A stretch of 64,000 nucleotides of DNA, taken from UKL13-2 sp036394575. Lineage in GTDB: Bacteria; Pseudomonadota; Gammaproteobacteria; Burkholderiales; Usitatibacteraceae. Each line of letters begins with the position of its first letter. Within the stretch, counting starts at the first letter, position 1. Below, one piece after another: positions 35,753 through 44,585 of the stretch. The stretch covers positions 8,795 through 72,794 of the forward strand of contig DASWEY010000026.1 of NCBI GenBank assembly GCA_036394575.1, read 5' to 3'. A program made the position numbers and the translations under genes. The notes beneath the pieces were generated by a model. The model saw only the letters and a program-made list of their open reading frames with translations. It was not told where the DNA came from and made no database searches.

Positions 35753-37486
35753 ATGCCACAACATAGCAGCGCGTTCGATTTTGCGAAAGTCCTTTCCGGC
35801 ATGCAGGAATCGAGCACGCGCCTGATTCGCGAGTTGGGGACGACACATTCGCCGGCCAGCTTCGGCGAGGCCTGGCGAGAGTGGGTGACGGCGGTATCGC
35901 AGGAACCGGAAAAACTGGCGGCGATACAAAAGCGCTTCGGCGACGAGCACCGGCGGTTGTTGGGCGTCATGTCGCACCCGGAAAACGCGGGAAACGATTT
36001 GCTGAGCGCGCAAGACAGGCGCTTTAACAGCCCGCTGTGGCAGCAGGCCGCGCCATTCCGCTATCTGGCGGAATCCTATCTCACCAGTTGCCGCCTGTTG
36101 ATCGAGAGTATCGAGGCCAGCGAGGTCGATGCGACGCTGAAGCAACGCATGCGCTTTTTTGCCAAACAGTATGCGGATGCGATGTCGCCGGCCAATTTTC
36201 TGCTGACCAATCCGGAAGCGATCAAGGCGGCGGTGGATTCCGGGGGCGAAACCCTGCGCGAAGGCCTCGTCAATCTGCAGGCCGATATGGAAAAAGGCCA
36301 TCTGTCGATGACCGACGAATCGGCATTCGAGGTCGGCAGGAATGTCGCCATGTCGCCCGGGCGGGTGGTGTTTGAAAATGAAATCTTCCAGTTGCTGCAA
36401 TACGCGCCGGGCACGGCGCAGGTTCACCTGCGGCCCCTGCTGATGGTGCCGCCCTGCATCAACAAGTTCTACATTCTCGACCTGCGCCCGGATAATTCGT
36501 ATATCGAATACGCGGTGCAGCAGGGTTTTACCGTGTTCGTGGTGTCATGGCGCAATGTCAAGGCCGGGCAGGGCCGTCTGGGCTGGGACGATTACCTTGC
36601 GAACGGCGTGATCAAGGCGATCGACACCGTGCGGCTGATCAGCAATGTGGACAAGATCAATACCCTGGGTTTCTGCGTCGGCGGCACCCTGCTGGCCAGC
36701 GCGCTGGCAGTGTTGCGCCGTCTCGGCCACGATGTGGTCGAAAGCAGCACCTTCCTGACCACCTTTGTCGATTTCTCGGATGTGGGCGAAATTTCCGCCT
36801 ATGTCGACGAAGCCTTTGTGGCGCGCCGCGAGCGTGAGGTCGGGGCGGGCGGGATCATCAACGGCGCCGAGCTGGCCTTCGCCTTTTCATCTTTGCGCGC
36901 CAATGAGCTGGTGTGGAATTACGTCGTCAACAATTATCTGCAAGGCAGGAAGCCGCCGGCATTCGACTTGCTATTCTGGAATGGCGACAGTACCAACTTG
37001 CCCGGCCCCTGGTACTGCTATTACCTGCGCAATACCTACCTGGAAAACAATCTGGTCAAGCCGGACAAGCTGACCATGTGCGGCGTGTCACTGGACCTGA
37101 GTTACGTCGATATGCCGGCCTTTGTGTTTGCCGCGCGCGAGGATCATATCGTGCCCTGGCGCACCGCCTATTCCAGCGCCGGCTACTTCAGCAGCCAGGT
37201 CGAGTTCGTGCTGGGCGCTTCCGGCCATATCGCCGGCGTGGTGAATCCGGCTTCCAGGAACAAGCGCAGCTACTGGTCCGGCAGCTCCAATCCTGCCGCC
37301 GGCCCCGCCGATGCGGATAACTGGCTGGAAGCGGCCAGGGAAAATGAGGGCAGCTGGTGGCCGCACTGGGCGCAATGGCTGAAGGCGCATAGCGGCAGGA
37401 TGATTCCGGCGCGCACCCAGCTGGGTAGCGCGGCCTTTCCGCCCGGCGAGCCGGCGCCGGGGCGCTACGTCAAGGAGAAAGCGTAA
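35753..37486 (+). CDS. phaC: Class I polyhydroxyalkanoate synthase
   Basis: Polymerises (R)-3-hydroxyacyl-CoA into PHA on the granule surface. About 577 aa. The lipase-like box GFCVGGTL places the catalytic Cys near residue 308; the Asp lies in FAAREDHIVPW and the His in GASGHIAGVVNP. MSPANFLLTNPEA and MVPPCINKFYILDLRP are class I signatures. The ATG at 35753 is chosen; the frame is open to 35720. In Burkholderia and Cupriavidus it is followed by phaA, which is missing here. Confidence 0.96.
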   Translation: MPQHSSAFDFAKVLSGMQESSTRLIRELGTTHSPASFGEAWREWVTAVSQEPEKLAAIQKRFGDEHRRLLGVMSHPENAGNDLLSAQDRRFNSPLWQQAAPFRYLAESYLTSCRLLIESIEASEVDATLKQRMRFFAKQYADAMSPANFLLTNPEAIKAAVDSGGETLREGLVNLQADMEKGHLSMTDESAFEVGRNVAMSPGRVVFENEIFQLLQYAPGTAQVHLRPLLMVPPCINKFYILDLRPDNSYIEYAVQQGFTVFVVSWRNVKAGQGRLGWDDYLANGVIKAIDTVRLISNVDKINTLGFCVGGTLLASALAVLRRLGHDVVESSTFLTTFVDFSDVGEISAYVDEAFVARREREVGAGGIINGAELAFAFSSLRANELVWNYVVNNYLQGRKPPAFDLLFWNGDSTNLPGPWYCYYLRNTYLENNLVKPDKLTMCGVSLDLSYVDMPAFVFAAREDHIVPWRTAYSSAGYFSSQVEFVLGASGHIAGVVNPASRNKRSYWSGSSNPAAGPADADNWLEAARENEGSWWPHWAQWLKAHSGRMIPARTQLGSAAFPPGEPAPGRYVKEKA

Positions 37487-37666
37487 CCGGGCGGCGTTAT
37501 CGGCCGATGAGGACATCTGATTTGCAGGACATGCCACACGGTTCATCCAATCCGGGCACAGATACAGGATGCAGCTCGCTTGCGCCCGCCGGGGTTGGCG
37601 GTTCATCATGCAAGAAATGGCGGCAGGCAGGGCAAATAAAATTCAACAATAAACGAGGAGAAGCAT

Positions 37667-38416
37667 ATGGCGGGTACAAAAAGGATAGCGGTGGTAACCG
37701 GCGGCATGGGCGGACTGGGCGAGGCGATCTGCGCCAAACTGGAAAAAATGGGCGTCAATGTGGTGGTGACATTTTCGCCGTCGAACAAGACCGCCGACCA
37801 GTGGCTGAAGGACATGGCCGCGCGCGGTTTTCATTTTCACGGCTATGCCGTCGATGTGGCCGACTACGATTCCTGCGCCGCCGCCATCGCCAAAATCCAC
37901 CAGGAGATCGGCCCCGTCGATATTCTCATCAACAACGCCGGCATCACCCGCGACATGACCTTCAAGAAAATGACCAAGGTCGACTGGAACGCCGTGGTCG
38001 CGACCAATCTGGATAGCGTGTTCAATATGTGCAAGCCGGTCGTCGACGGCATGGTCGAGCGCGGCTGGGGACGGGTCATCAATGTCTCGTCGGTCAACGG
38101 GCAGAAGGGCGCCTTCGGCCAGACCAACTATTCCGCCGCCAAGGCCGGCATGCACGGCTTCACCAAGGCGCTGGCATTGGAGGTGGCGAAAAAAGGGGTG
38201 ACGGTCAATACCATCTCGCCGGGTTATATCGGCACCAAGATGGTGATGGCGATTCCGGAAGACGTATTGAATTCGAAAATCATCCCGCAGATTCCGATCG
38301 GACGACTCGGCAAGCCGGAGGAAGTCGCGGGCCTGTGCGCCTATCTGGCCTCGGACGAGGCGGCCTTCATCACCGGCGCCAATATCGCCATCAACGGCGG
38401 CCAGCATATGTTCTGA
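37667..38416 (+). CDS. phaB: Acetoacetyl-CoA reductase (PhaB), copy 1
   Basis: A short-chain dehydrogenase of 249 aa making (R)-3-hydroxybutyryl-CoA with NADPH. The cofactor loop is VVTGGMGGLGEAI (residues about 9-21), the catalytic Ser-Tyr-Lys includes NYSAAKAG, and the C-terminus is ASDEAAFITGANIAINGG, as in PhaB enzymes. AGGAG seven bases before the ATG gives strong initiation. It lies 180 bp after phaC and ends at a strong bidirectional terminator shared with the second copy. Confidence 0.93.
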   Translation: MAGTKRIAVVTGGMGGLGEAICAKLEKMGVNVVVTFSPSNKTADQWLKDMAARGFHFHGYAVDVADYDSCAAAIAKIHQEIGPVDILINNAGITRDMTFKKMTKVDWNAVVATNLDSVFNMCKPVVDGMVERGWGRVINVSSVNGQKGAFGQTNYSAAKAGMHGFTKALALEVAKKGVTVNTISPGYIGTKMVMAIPEDVLNSKIIPQIPIGRLGKPEEVAGLCAYLASDEAAFITGANIAINGGQHMF

Positions 38417-38437
38417 AGATTGTCGATGGATGTTGAA

Positions 38438-38475
38438 GGCAATAAAAAAGCGCCTTGAGGCGCTTTTTTATTGCC
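38438..38475. terminator. Bidirectional terminator between the two phaB genes
   Basis: A perfect 17 bp inverted repeat (GGCAATAAAAAAGCGCC and its complement) around TTGA. The A/T runs at both edges make it work for both convergent genes. Confidence 0.9.
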
Positions 38476-38493
38476 GTGCGTTGTCCGCCGCAA

Positions 38494-39243
38494 TTACTGG
38501 TACAGGTGTACGCCGCCGTTGACGCTGAGGTTGGTGCCGGTGACGTAGCCGGAGGCCGCCGAGGCCAGGAACGAGACGGCATTGGCGATATCGTCGGGTT
38601 CGCCCATGCGGCCGGCGGGGATGGCCGCGATGATTTCCTCGCGGATATCGTCGCGCATCGCCCGGGTCATATCGGTGTCGATGAAACCCGGCGAGACCGC
38701 GTTGACGGTGACGCCCTTTTTGATGACTTCCAGGGCCAGCGATTTGGTGAAACCGAGAATGCCGGCCTTGGCGGCGGAATAGTTGGTCTGGCCGAAGGCG
38801 CCCTTGCTGGCATTGATGCTGGAAATATTGACGATGCGTCCGAAGCCGCGGTCGCACATGCCGTTGATCACATGCCGGGTGACATTGAACACGCTGTTCA
38901 GATTGGTATCGATCACCGCATGCCATTGCGCGGCGGTCATTTTGCGCAGGGAGGCGTCGCGGGTAATGCCGGCGCAGTTGACCAGTACGCTGATCGGCCC
39001 GTGTCGCGTCTCTATGTCTTCGATCATGGCGGCGCTGGCGTCGAAATCGGAGACGTCGCCGAAGGCTAAGGCGCAGTCGGCGTCGCCCAGGCCGGACGCC
39101 GCCATCATCTCGCGCCATTTCAGGTCCGAGCCTTCGATGACATAATTGGCGACCACGAAAAAACCATCGGCCGCGAGCCGCTTGCAGATGCCGGTGCCGA
39201 TGCCGCCGACGCCGCCGGTGATGAGTGCGATTTTTTTATTCAT
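38494..39243 (-). CDS. phaB: Acetoacetyl-CoA reductase (PhaB), copy 2
   Basis: A second 249-residue short-chain dehydrogenase with LITGGVGGIGTGI at the cofactor site, CAGITRDASLRKMT, NYSAAKAGILGF with the catalytic Tyr/Lys, and VTGTNLSVNGGVHLYQ at the end. It is clearly paralogous to the 37667 gene. It could be the true acetoacetyl-CoA reductase or a related 3-ketoacyl reductase. It is convergent with copy 1, divided only by the terminator. Confidence 0.88.
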   Translation of the reverse strand: MNKKIALITGGVGGIGTGICKRLAADGFFVVANYVIEGSDLKWREMMAASGLGDADCALAFGDVSDFDASAAMIEDIETRHGPISVLVNCAGITRDASLRKMTAAQWHAVIDTNLNSVFNVTRHVINGMCDRGFGRIVNISSINASKGAFGQTNYSAAKAGILGFTKSLALEVIKKGVTVNAVSPGFIDTDMTRAMRDDIREEIIAAIPAGRMGEPDDIANAVSFLASAASGYVTGTNLSVNGGVHLYQ

Positions 39244-39303
39244 GGGGCAAGGGATCGTTCAGTGCGCATTGGAAAGGTCGCCCATTCTGCCGCAAAACAG
39301 CAT

Positions 39304-39335
39304 AAAAAAACCCCGAGAGCCAGGCTCTCGGGGTT
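39304..39335 (-). terminator. Intrinsic terminator of phaP
   Basis: A 12 bp perfect stem (AACCCCGAGAGC at 39309-39320, complement at 39324-39335) with a CAG loop. On the minus strand it is followed by a run of seven T, so it ends phaP transcription. Confidence 0.9.
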
Positions 39336-39391
39336 GAATCCTTTATCGATTCTTGAGGAATGCGAATAAAGGAGGAGGAGACGTTAAAAGC

Positions 39392-39943
39392 TTACTTGCG
39401 CTTGGCGGATGCCGCTGCCTTGGTGGTGGTTTCCGAAGCGGTCTTGATGGCGGTGTCGGCGAAAGTGGTGAATTGCTTGGAAGCTTTGCTCAGGGAATCC
39501 ATGGCGGCGGTCGAGGCGGCCATGCTCGATTTCAGCGCGGCGATGGCGACGTCGGCACCGGCGGGAGCGGATTTGGACACCTTGTCGAGGCTGTCGGCAA
39601 CCGATTTCTGGATCTGGCCGACGCGCTCTTCAACCAGCGCAGTGTATTGCGCCTGGGCGGCGGTGGAAATTTCGTAGAAATTCTTGGAGTAGCCCATCAG
39701 GAGTTCCAGACCGGTTTCAGCCGATTTGGTGCGCAGACCGCTCAATTCCTGAACGTCTTTGACCGAGGACAGCGACTTGGCGCTCTTGGAGGTTTCGTCG
39801 AGGCCGACTTTGGAAGCTTCCAGATTCAGCGCAAACAGGCGTTCCGCGCTGTCGAAAGAAACTTTGGCGAATTTGTTGGCGGCATCGACAATGGCTTTGG
39901 AGAAATCGCCGAATTGTTCGGCGGCAACGTTGGTCGTGGTCAT
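39392..39943 (-). CDS. phaP: Phasin (PhaP family granule protein)
   Basis: Coats PHA granules and sets their number and size. 183 aa, no cysteines, mostly amphipathic helix rich in Ala, Ser and Lys: EQFGDFSKAIVDAANKFAKV at the N-terminus, and ELSGLRTKSAETGLELLMGY in the middle, as in the PhaP1 Pfam family. It ends AAASAKRK. AAGGAG lies just before the ATG. Its promoter region carries a PhaR-operator candidate at the predicted transcription start. Confidence 0.92.
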   Translation of the reverse strand: MTTTNVAAEQFGDFSKAIVDAANKFAKVSFDSAERLFALNLEASKVGLDETSKSAKSLSSVKDVQELSGLRTKSAETGLELLMGYSKNFYEISTAAQAQYTALVEERVGQIQKSVADSLDKVSKSAPAGADVAIAALKSSMAASTAAMDSLSKASKQFTTFADTAIKTASETTTKAAASAKRK

Positions 39944-40039
39944 GGTGTGGCTCCTTAATTTTTACGGGGTTATGTACGCAGATTGCGTAGCAGAACACCT
40001 GACACGACCGGATTTTCCGACCAGCTTTATCAAAAATGG

Positions 40040-40052
40040 TGCACTGCACAAA
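40040..40052. promoter_or_regulatory. Candidate PhaR operator 1 (phaP side)
   Basis: TGCACTGCACAAA. It covers the expected transcription start of phaP, just downstream of the -10 box at 40057-40062 on the minus strand. It matches operator 2 at 12 of 13 bases. Confidence 0.5.
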
Positions 40053-40056
40053 GAGA

Positions 40057-40085
40057 ATAATATGAGCGTGGCAAACCAAAGTCAA
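40057..40085 (-). promoter_or_regulatory. phaP promoter (sigma-70 type)
   Basis: On the minus strand TTGACT (40085-40080), a 17-base spacer and TATTAT (40062-40057). Both boxes are close to consensus with ideal spacing. Confidence 0.7.
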
Positions 40086-40096
40086 GCATTTTTTGC

Positions 40097-40109
40097 TGCA
40101 ATGCACAAA
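40097..40109. promoter_or_regulatory. Candidate PhaR operator 2 (phaR side)
   Basis: TGCAATGCACAAA, 57 bp from operator 1 and in the same orientation. It is placed between the phaP -35 box and the phaR -35 box, where a bound protein could block both. Confidence 0.5.
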
Positions 40110-40113
40110 ATTG

Positions 40114-40141
40114 TTGACAGGGCGCAATTCTTTGCTAAAAA
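40114..40141 (+). promoter_or_regulatory. phaR promoter
   Basis: A perfect TTGACA (40114-40119), 16 bases, then TAAAAA (40136-40141), with TAGAAT slightly downstream as a less likely -10. It is divergent from, and closely interleaved with, the phaP promoter. The rest of the 368 bp region 39944-40311 holds no gene. Confidence 0.55.
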
Positions 40142-40311
40142 TGCTAGAATAATCAAACATCTAATATTCAATACCAGCAGAGATGCCGGCGTAATTAAGG
40201 GCTTGGACGCGATATTTTTTGTGTGTTGCAGCAAGTCCGTTTTCCGCCGGCGAAATGCGGCAAGCATGGCAGCTCCGTGTATCGAAGCCCAATTGCTCTG
40301 AGGAGTCCGAC

Positions 40312-40938
40312 ATGGCCAGAATCATCAAGAAATATCCCAACCGCCGTCTTTACGATACCGAGACCAGCGCCTATATCACGCTTACTGATGTGAAACAGTT
40401 CGTGTTGGATCTCCAGCAGTTCGAGGTGCACGATGCGCGCACCGGCGAGGATCTCACGCGCAGCATCCTGTTGCAGGTCATACTCGAGGAAGAAAGCGGC
40501 GGCGTGCCGATGTTTTCCTCCGATATGCTGGCCAATATCATTCGTTACTACGGTCACGCCATGCAGGGCCTGATGGGCAGCTATCTGGAGCGCAGCATCG
40601 GCGCTTTTCACGAGGCGCAGAAAAAATTCCAGGAGCAGTCCACTTCGGTGCTGGGCGCCGCACCCGCCTTTACCCCCGATGCCTGGAGCAAGCTAGTCGG
40701 CGGCGCCGGAACGCCGATGCCGGCGATCATGAACGATTACCTGGAAAAAAGCGCCAGCAGCGTCATCGGCATGCAGGACGAGCTGCGCAAGCAGGCGATG
40801 CAGATGTTCTCCTCGTTTCCCTATTCGCCGATGGCTGCCGGCGGCATGTCGTCGGCGAAGTCGGATGCGGGCGCCGTCGCCGGCAAGGCGAAATCCGCAG
40901 CCGCCAAGCCCAGCGCAAAAAAGAAACGCAGCGCGTAG
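40312..40938 (+). CDS. phaR: PHA synthesis repressor PhaR
   Basis: A repressor that binds both DNA and PHA granules and releases phasin transcription once polymer appears. 208 aa. The N-terminal PHB/PHA accumulation regulator DNA-binding domain (RIIKKYPNRRLYDTETSAYI) is essentially invariant. The second domain is QEVILEEES-like (LLQVILEEESGGVPMFSS). The end is a Lys/Ala/Ser-rich tail. The ATG at 40312 follows GAGGAG. It is divergent from phaP, the classic target. Confidence 0.96.
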   Translation: MARIIKKYPNRRLYDTETSAYITLTDVKQFVLDLQQFEVHDARTGEDLTRSILLQVILEEESGGVPMFSSDMLANIIRYYGHAMQGLMGSYLERSIGAFHEAQKKFQEQSTSVLGAAPAFTPDAWSKLVGGAGTPMPAIMNDYLEKSASSVIGMQDELRKQAMQMFSSFPYSPMAAGGMSSAKSDAGAVAGKAKSAAAKPSAKKKRSA

Positions 40939-41008
40939 TCATCACCAAATCTGATCATCGTCCTGGCACCATCGACGCCGCCATCCACGCGGCCATTCAA
41001 GTGAAGCA

Positions 41009-42391
41009 ATGAATTCCATCGTTCGTCCCATCAAGATCGCCAAGACGCAAATTCGCCCGCCGCGCGTGGGCTTCGTTTCCCTGGGCTGCCCCAAGGCCCT
41101 GGTCGACAGCGAGCAGATCATCACCCAGCTGCGCGCCGAAGGCTACGATATCGCACCGGATTACGCGGGCGCCGACCTGGTGGTGGTCAATACCTGCGGG
41201 TTTATCGACTCGGCTGTTGAGGAATCCCTGGACGCCATCGGCGAGGCGCTGGCCGAAAACGGCAAGGTGATCGTGACCGGTTGCCTGGGCGCGAAGGCAG
41301 GCGAGGGCGGTGAGAACCTGGTGCGGCAGGCGCATCCCAAGGTGCTGGCTGTGACCGGACCGCACGCCAAGGAAGAAGTCATGCAGCATGTGCATGCGCA
41401 CCTGCCTCAACCGCACGATCCCTTTATCGATCTGGTGCCTGCCGCCGGCATCAAACTCACGCCGCGCCATTATGCGTATCTGAAGATATCCGAAGGTTGC
41501 AATCATCGTTGCACCTTCTGCATCATTCCTTCGATGCGCGGCGACCTGGTCAGCCGCCCGGTGGCGAATGTCATGCAGGAAGCGGAGAACCTGGTCAAAT
41601 CGGGCGTCAAGGAACTGCTGGTCATTTCACAGGACACCAGTGCCTACGGCGTCGACATCAAGTACCGCACCGGGTTCTGGCAGGGCCGCCCGCTCAAGAC
41701 ACGCATGACCGAATTGTGCGAGGCGCTGGGGCAGCTGGGCGTGTGGGTGCGCCTGCATTATGTTTATCCCTACCCGCATGTCGACGAGGTCGTGCCGCTG
41801 ATGGCGGAAGGCAAAATCCTGCCTTATCTGGATGTGCCGTTCCAGCATGCCAATCCGCGCATCCTCAAGCTGATGAGGCGGCCGGCGAACGCGGAAAAAA
41901 CCCTGGACCGCATCAATGCCTGGCGCAGGATTTGTCCCGAAATCACCATCCGTTCCACCTTCATCGCCGGTTTTCCCGGCGAAACCGAGGCGGAGTTTTC
42001 GGAAATGCTCGATTTTCTGCGTGAGGCGCAACTCGATCGCGTCGGTTGTTTCGCCTATTCGCCGGTTGAAGGCGCGGCGGCCAACGATCTTCCCGATCAT
42101 GTGCCCGATGAGGTCCGCGAAGAGCGTCGCCGGCGATTTATGGAAGTGCAGACCGAAATCAGCACGGCCAAGTTGAAGCAAAAGATCGGTCGCGAGATGG
42201 ATGTGCTGATCGATTTGGTCAGCCGGGACGGCGCGGTCGGGCGTTCCGCGGCGGATGCGCCGGAAATCGACGGCCAGGTCCATATTCATGCCGCCAGGAC
42301 CATGGCCAAAGGCATCAAGCCGGGCGATATCCTGAGAGTACGCGTGACCGACACTACCGAGCACGATTTGCGCGCCGAGCTGGTCGCCTGA
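41009..42391 (+). CDS. rimO: Ribosomal protein S12 methylthiotransferase
   Basis: A radical-SAM enzyme that adds a methylthio group to Asp88/89 of ribosomal protein S12. 460 aa. The N-terminal UPF0004 domain has VSLGCPKALVDSE and VVVNTCGFIDSA with cluster cysteines; the radical-SAM triad is EGCNHRCTFCIIPSMRG; a TRAM domain ends the protein. Starts 70 bp after phaR on the same strand. Confidence 0.97.
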   Translation: MNSIVRPIKIAKTQIRPPRVGFVSLGCPKALVDSEQIITQLRAEGYDIAPDYAGADLVVVNTCGFIDSAVEESLDAIGEALAENGKVIVTGCLGAKAGEGGENLVRQAHPKVLAVTGPHAKEEVMQHVHAHLPQPHDPFIDLVPAAGIKLTPRHYAYLKISEGCNHRCTFCIIPSMRGDLVSRPVANVMQEAENLVKSGVKELLVISQDTSAYGVDIKYRTGFWQGRPLKTRMTELCEALGQLGVWVRLHYVYPYPHVDEVVPLMAEGKILPYLDVPFQHANPRILKLMRRPANAEKTLDRINAWRRICPEITIRSTFIAGFPGETEAEFSEMLDFLREAQLDRVGCFAYSPVEGAAANDLPDHVPDEVREERRRRFMEVQTEISTAKLKQKIGREMDVLIDLVSRDGAVGRSAADAPEIDGQVHIHAARTMAKGIKPGDILRVRVTDTTEHDLRAELVA

Positions 42392-42765
42392 TCGTCGCTT
42401 GTGCTGCAATTACCCGGCACTATCAGGTAGCAGAGCCCCTGCCAAATTCGGGGGAATCGATACGGTTCGCCGTATGAGAACCTATCGGCTACCGCTGGTT
42501 TGGCGTGGCCAATGAGGTCTCGACACCGCCAGGGCGCAGTCCGAGTCAACTAGCCCGCTGCGACAGCATCATGGGCAATCTAGCGCGAAATTTGCCCGGA
42601 CTACTGACTACCCGACTACCGGGCCGCTTGAGGGCTAACCATGGGATCATGGCGTATCCGGCCCCGATCAACTGGTCATCGCCCAGCTAATCCCGGCGGC
42701 ATCGCACCGGTCTGGTGGCTCGGCTCCATTTCGCCATGACGACTGCATTTACTGCGGAGTAATAC
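42392..42765. other. Intergenic region between rimO and the CFA synthase
   Basis: 374 bp without a convincing gene, repeat or clear promoter. The only firm signal is the GGAG ribosome site just before the downstream ATG. Short frames on both strands lack family features. Confidence 0.5.
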
Positions 42766-44028
42766 ATGGACAGCCTCATCACCAAAATTGAATCCCAGCT
42801 GGCAACGCTGCCGGTTCCCATCGCCTTGCAACTCCCCGATGGCCGGCGCGTCGCCCGGCCGGGGTTCCGCGTCGCCCTGGCGTTCACCGAATGGTCCATG
42901 CTGACCAAGCTAACGACACGACAGATCGGCGCCATCGGCGAGGCCTACGTCGAAGGCCGCTTGCAGATCGAAGGCGCGATGCGCGACCTGATTGGCGCGG
43001 CAGTTGGTCTCTTGCCGGATAATCCGGCCGAAACCTATCCCGGCTTTTGGGGCCGGCTGATGCTGCGGGCCAAGTCCCGCAGGTCGCACACGCCGGGCAA
43101 GGTCGCTGCGCAGATCGCGTTTCATTACGATGTTTCCGACGACTTCTACGCACTCTGGCTGGACCCGCAGCGCGTCTACTCGTGCGCGTACTACAAAACG
43201 CCGGACCTGACGCTGGCCCAAGCGCAGGAAGCCAAGCTCGACCATATCTGCCGCAAGCTCATGTTGCAACCAGGCGAGCGCTTTCTTGATATCGGCTCGG
43301 GCTGGGGCGGTTTGTTGCTGTGGGCGGCCGAGCACTATGGGGCGGATGCGACCGGCATCACCCTGTCGAAGAACCAGCATGCGCATGTGACGAAGTTGAT
43401 CGAGGAAAAAGGTCTGCAAGACCGGGTTCGCGTCGAGTTGCGCGACTACCGCGAACTGGATATCAGGCAGCCCTTCGACAAGATTGCGTCCGTCGGCATG
43501 TTCGAGCATGTCGGCAGTGCCAACATGGCACCCTACTTCAAGAAGATTTATTCATTGCTCGCGCCTAGCGGGCTGGTGATGAACCACGGCATTACCTCCG
43601 GCCGGCTCGACTACCATCAGCTCGGCGCCGGTATGGGCGACTTCATCGAGAAGTTCATCTTCCCGGGCGGCGAGTTGCTGCATGTCACCAAGGTTCTGCG
43701 AGAGACAGCCGCCGCCGGCCTCGAAATGGTCGATACCGAAAATCTGCGGCCACACTACGCCCGCACACTCTGGGCTTGGTCCGATGCCTTGGAGGCGCAA
43801 CTCGATCTGGCGCGCGACGTGCTGGCACGCAGCAGCGGAGTAGCCAACGCCGAGCGCGTGCTGCGGGCGTACCGCCTGTACCTTGCCGGATCGGCGATGA
43901 GCTTCGAGCAGGGCTGGATCTCGCTGCACCAAATGCTTTCGACCCGGCCAGACGGAAAGGTGGCGGTGCGCACGCTCCACGGCGCGCAAACGAGCTACCC
44001 CTTTGTCCGCGAATACATGTACCCATGA
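42766..44028 (+). CDS. cfa: Cyclopropane-fatty-acyl-phospholipid synthase
   Basis: Adds a methylene from SAM across double bonds of membrane phospholipid chains. 420 aa. An N-terminal lipid-binding region is followed by FHYDVSDDFYALWLDP, then YSCAYYKTPDLTLAQAQEAK, the SAM loop FLDIGSGWGG, and the C-terminal YRLYLAGSAMSFEQGWISLHQML. These are the standard CFA blocks. It stands alone and ends at a strong bidirectional terminator. Confidence 0.95.
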   Translation: MDSLITKIESQLATLPVPIALQLPDGRRVARPGFRVALAFTEWSMLTKLTTRQIGAIGEAYVEGRLQIEGAMRDLIGAAVGLLPDNPAETYPGFWGRLMLRAKSRRSHTPGKVAAQIAFHYDVSDDFYALWLDPQRVYSCAYYKTPDLTLAQAQEAKLDHICRKLMLQPGERFLDIGSGWGGLLLWAAEHYGADATGITLSKNQHAHVTKLIEEKGLQDRVRVELRDYRELDIRQPFDKIASVGMFEHVGSANMAPYFKKIYSLLAPSGLVMNHGITSGRLDYHQLGAGMGDFIEKFIFPGGELLHVTKVLRETAAAGLEMVDTENLRPHYARTLWAWSDALEAQLDLARDVLARSSGVANAERVLRAYRLYLAGSAMSFEQGWISLHQMLSTRPDGKVAVRTLHGAQTSYPFVREYMYP

Positions 44029-44037
44029 TAGCGTCAC

Positions 44038-44073
44038 CCGGAAAAAAGCCCGCATCAGCGGGCTTTTTTCCGG
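44038..44073. terminator. Bidirectional terminator between cfa and the glycine-zipper gene
   Basis: A 16 bp perfect inverted repeat CCGGAAAAAAGCCCGC / its complement around ATCA. T/A runs lie within both arms, serving both convergent genes. Confidence 0.9.
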
Positions 44074-44089
44074 ATCATGAGGCCTTGAT

Positions 44090-44497
44090 TCAGTCGCGGA
44101 CCAGCTTGCCGTCGACGACCTTGATCTTGTCGCCCACCTTGTATGCCGAGGCAGCGTTGAACGAGAAGGTGCGGGTTGAACCGTTTTCAAGTTTAACGAC
44201 CACCTGATAGACGGTCTTTTCTTTCAACTTTTTCTCGGTTTCATTGCCGGCATAGGCGCCAACGCCGGCGCCAGCCACGGTAGCCAGGTCTTTGCCGCGC
44301 CCGCCGCCAACCTGGTGGCCGAGCACACCGCCGAGTACGGCGCCGCCAACCAGGCCGACACCGGAGCCTTCTCCTTTTTGCTTGACGGTTTTCAGATCGG
44401 TAACGGTGCCGCAGTTATCGCATTTTGCATAGGCTGCGCCGCCCCAGGCGAACACCAGACCAGCAATGGCGGAAGTGATGAATTTTGAGTATTTCAT
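44090..44497 (-). CDS. Glycine-zipper 2TM outer-membrane-type protein (SlyB/17 kDa antigen-like)
   Basis: A 135-residue exported protein: signal peptide MKYSKFITSAIAGLVFAWGGAAYA, a CDNCG pair of cysteines just after it, then glycine-zipper helices (GSGVGLVGGAVLGGVLGHQVGGG and VAGAGVGAYAGNETEKKL) and a C-terminal beta-rich part. There is no lipobox, unlike SlyB. The function is probably envelope related and not established. Confidence 0.82.
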   Translation of the reverse strand: MKYSKFITSAIAGLVFAWGGAAYAKCDNCGTVTDLKTVKQKGEGSGVGLVGGAVLGGVLGHQVGGGRGKDLATVAGAGVGAYAGNETEKKLKEKTVYQVVVKLENGSTRTFSFNAASAYKVGDKIKVVDGKLVRD

Positions 44498-44585
44498 GGT
44501 TGTAACTCCTTGATTGAACGGATCCCCGACGACTTATTGCAAACTACTAACGCAACCGCTGGCCAAAGCGACGACAGGATAAAAA

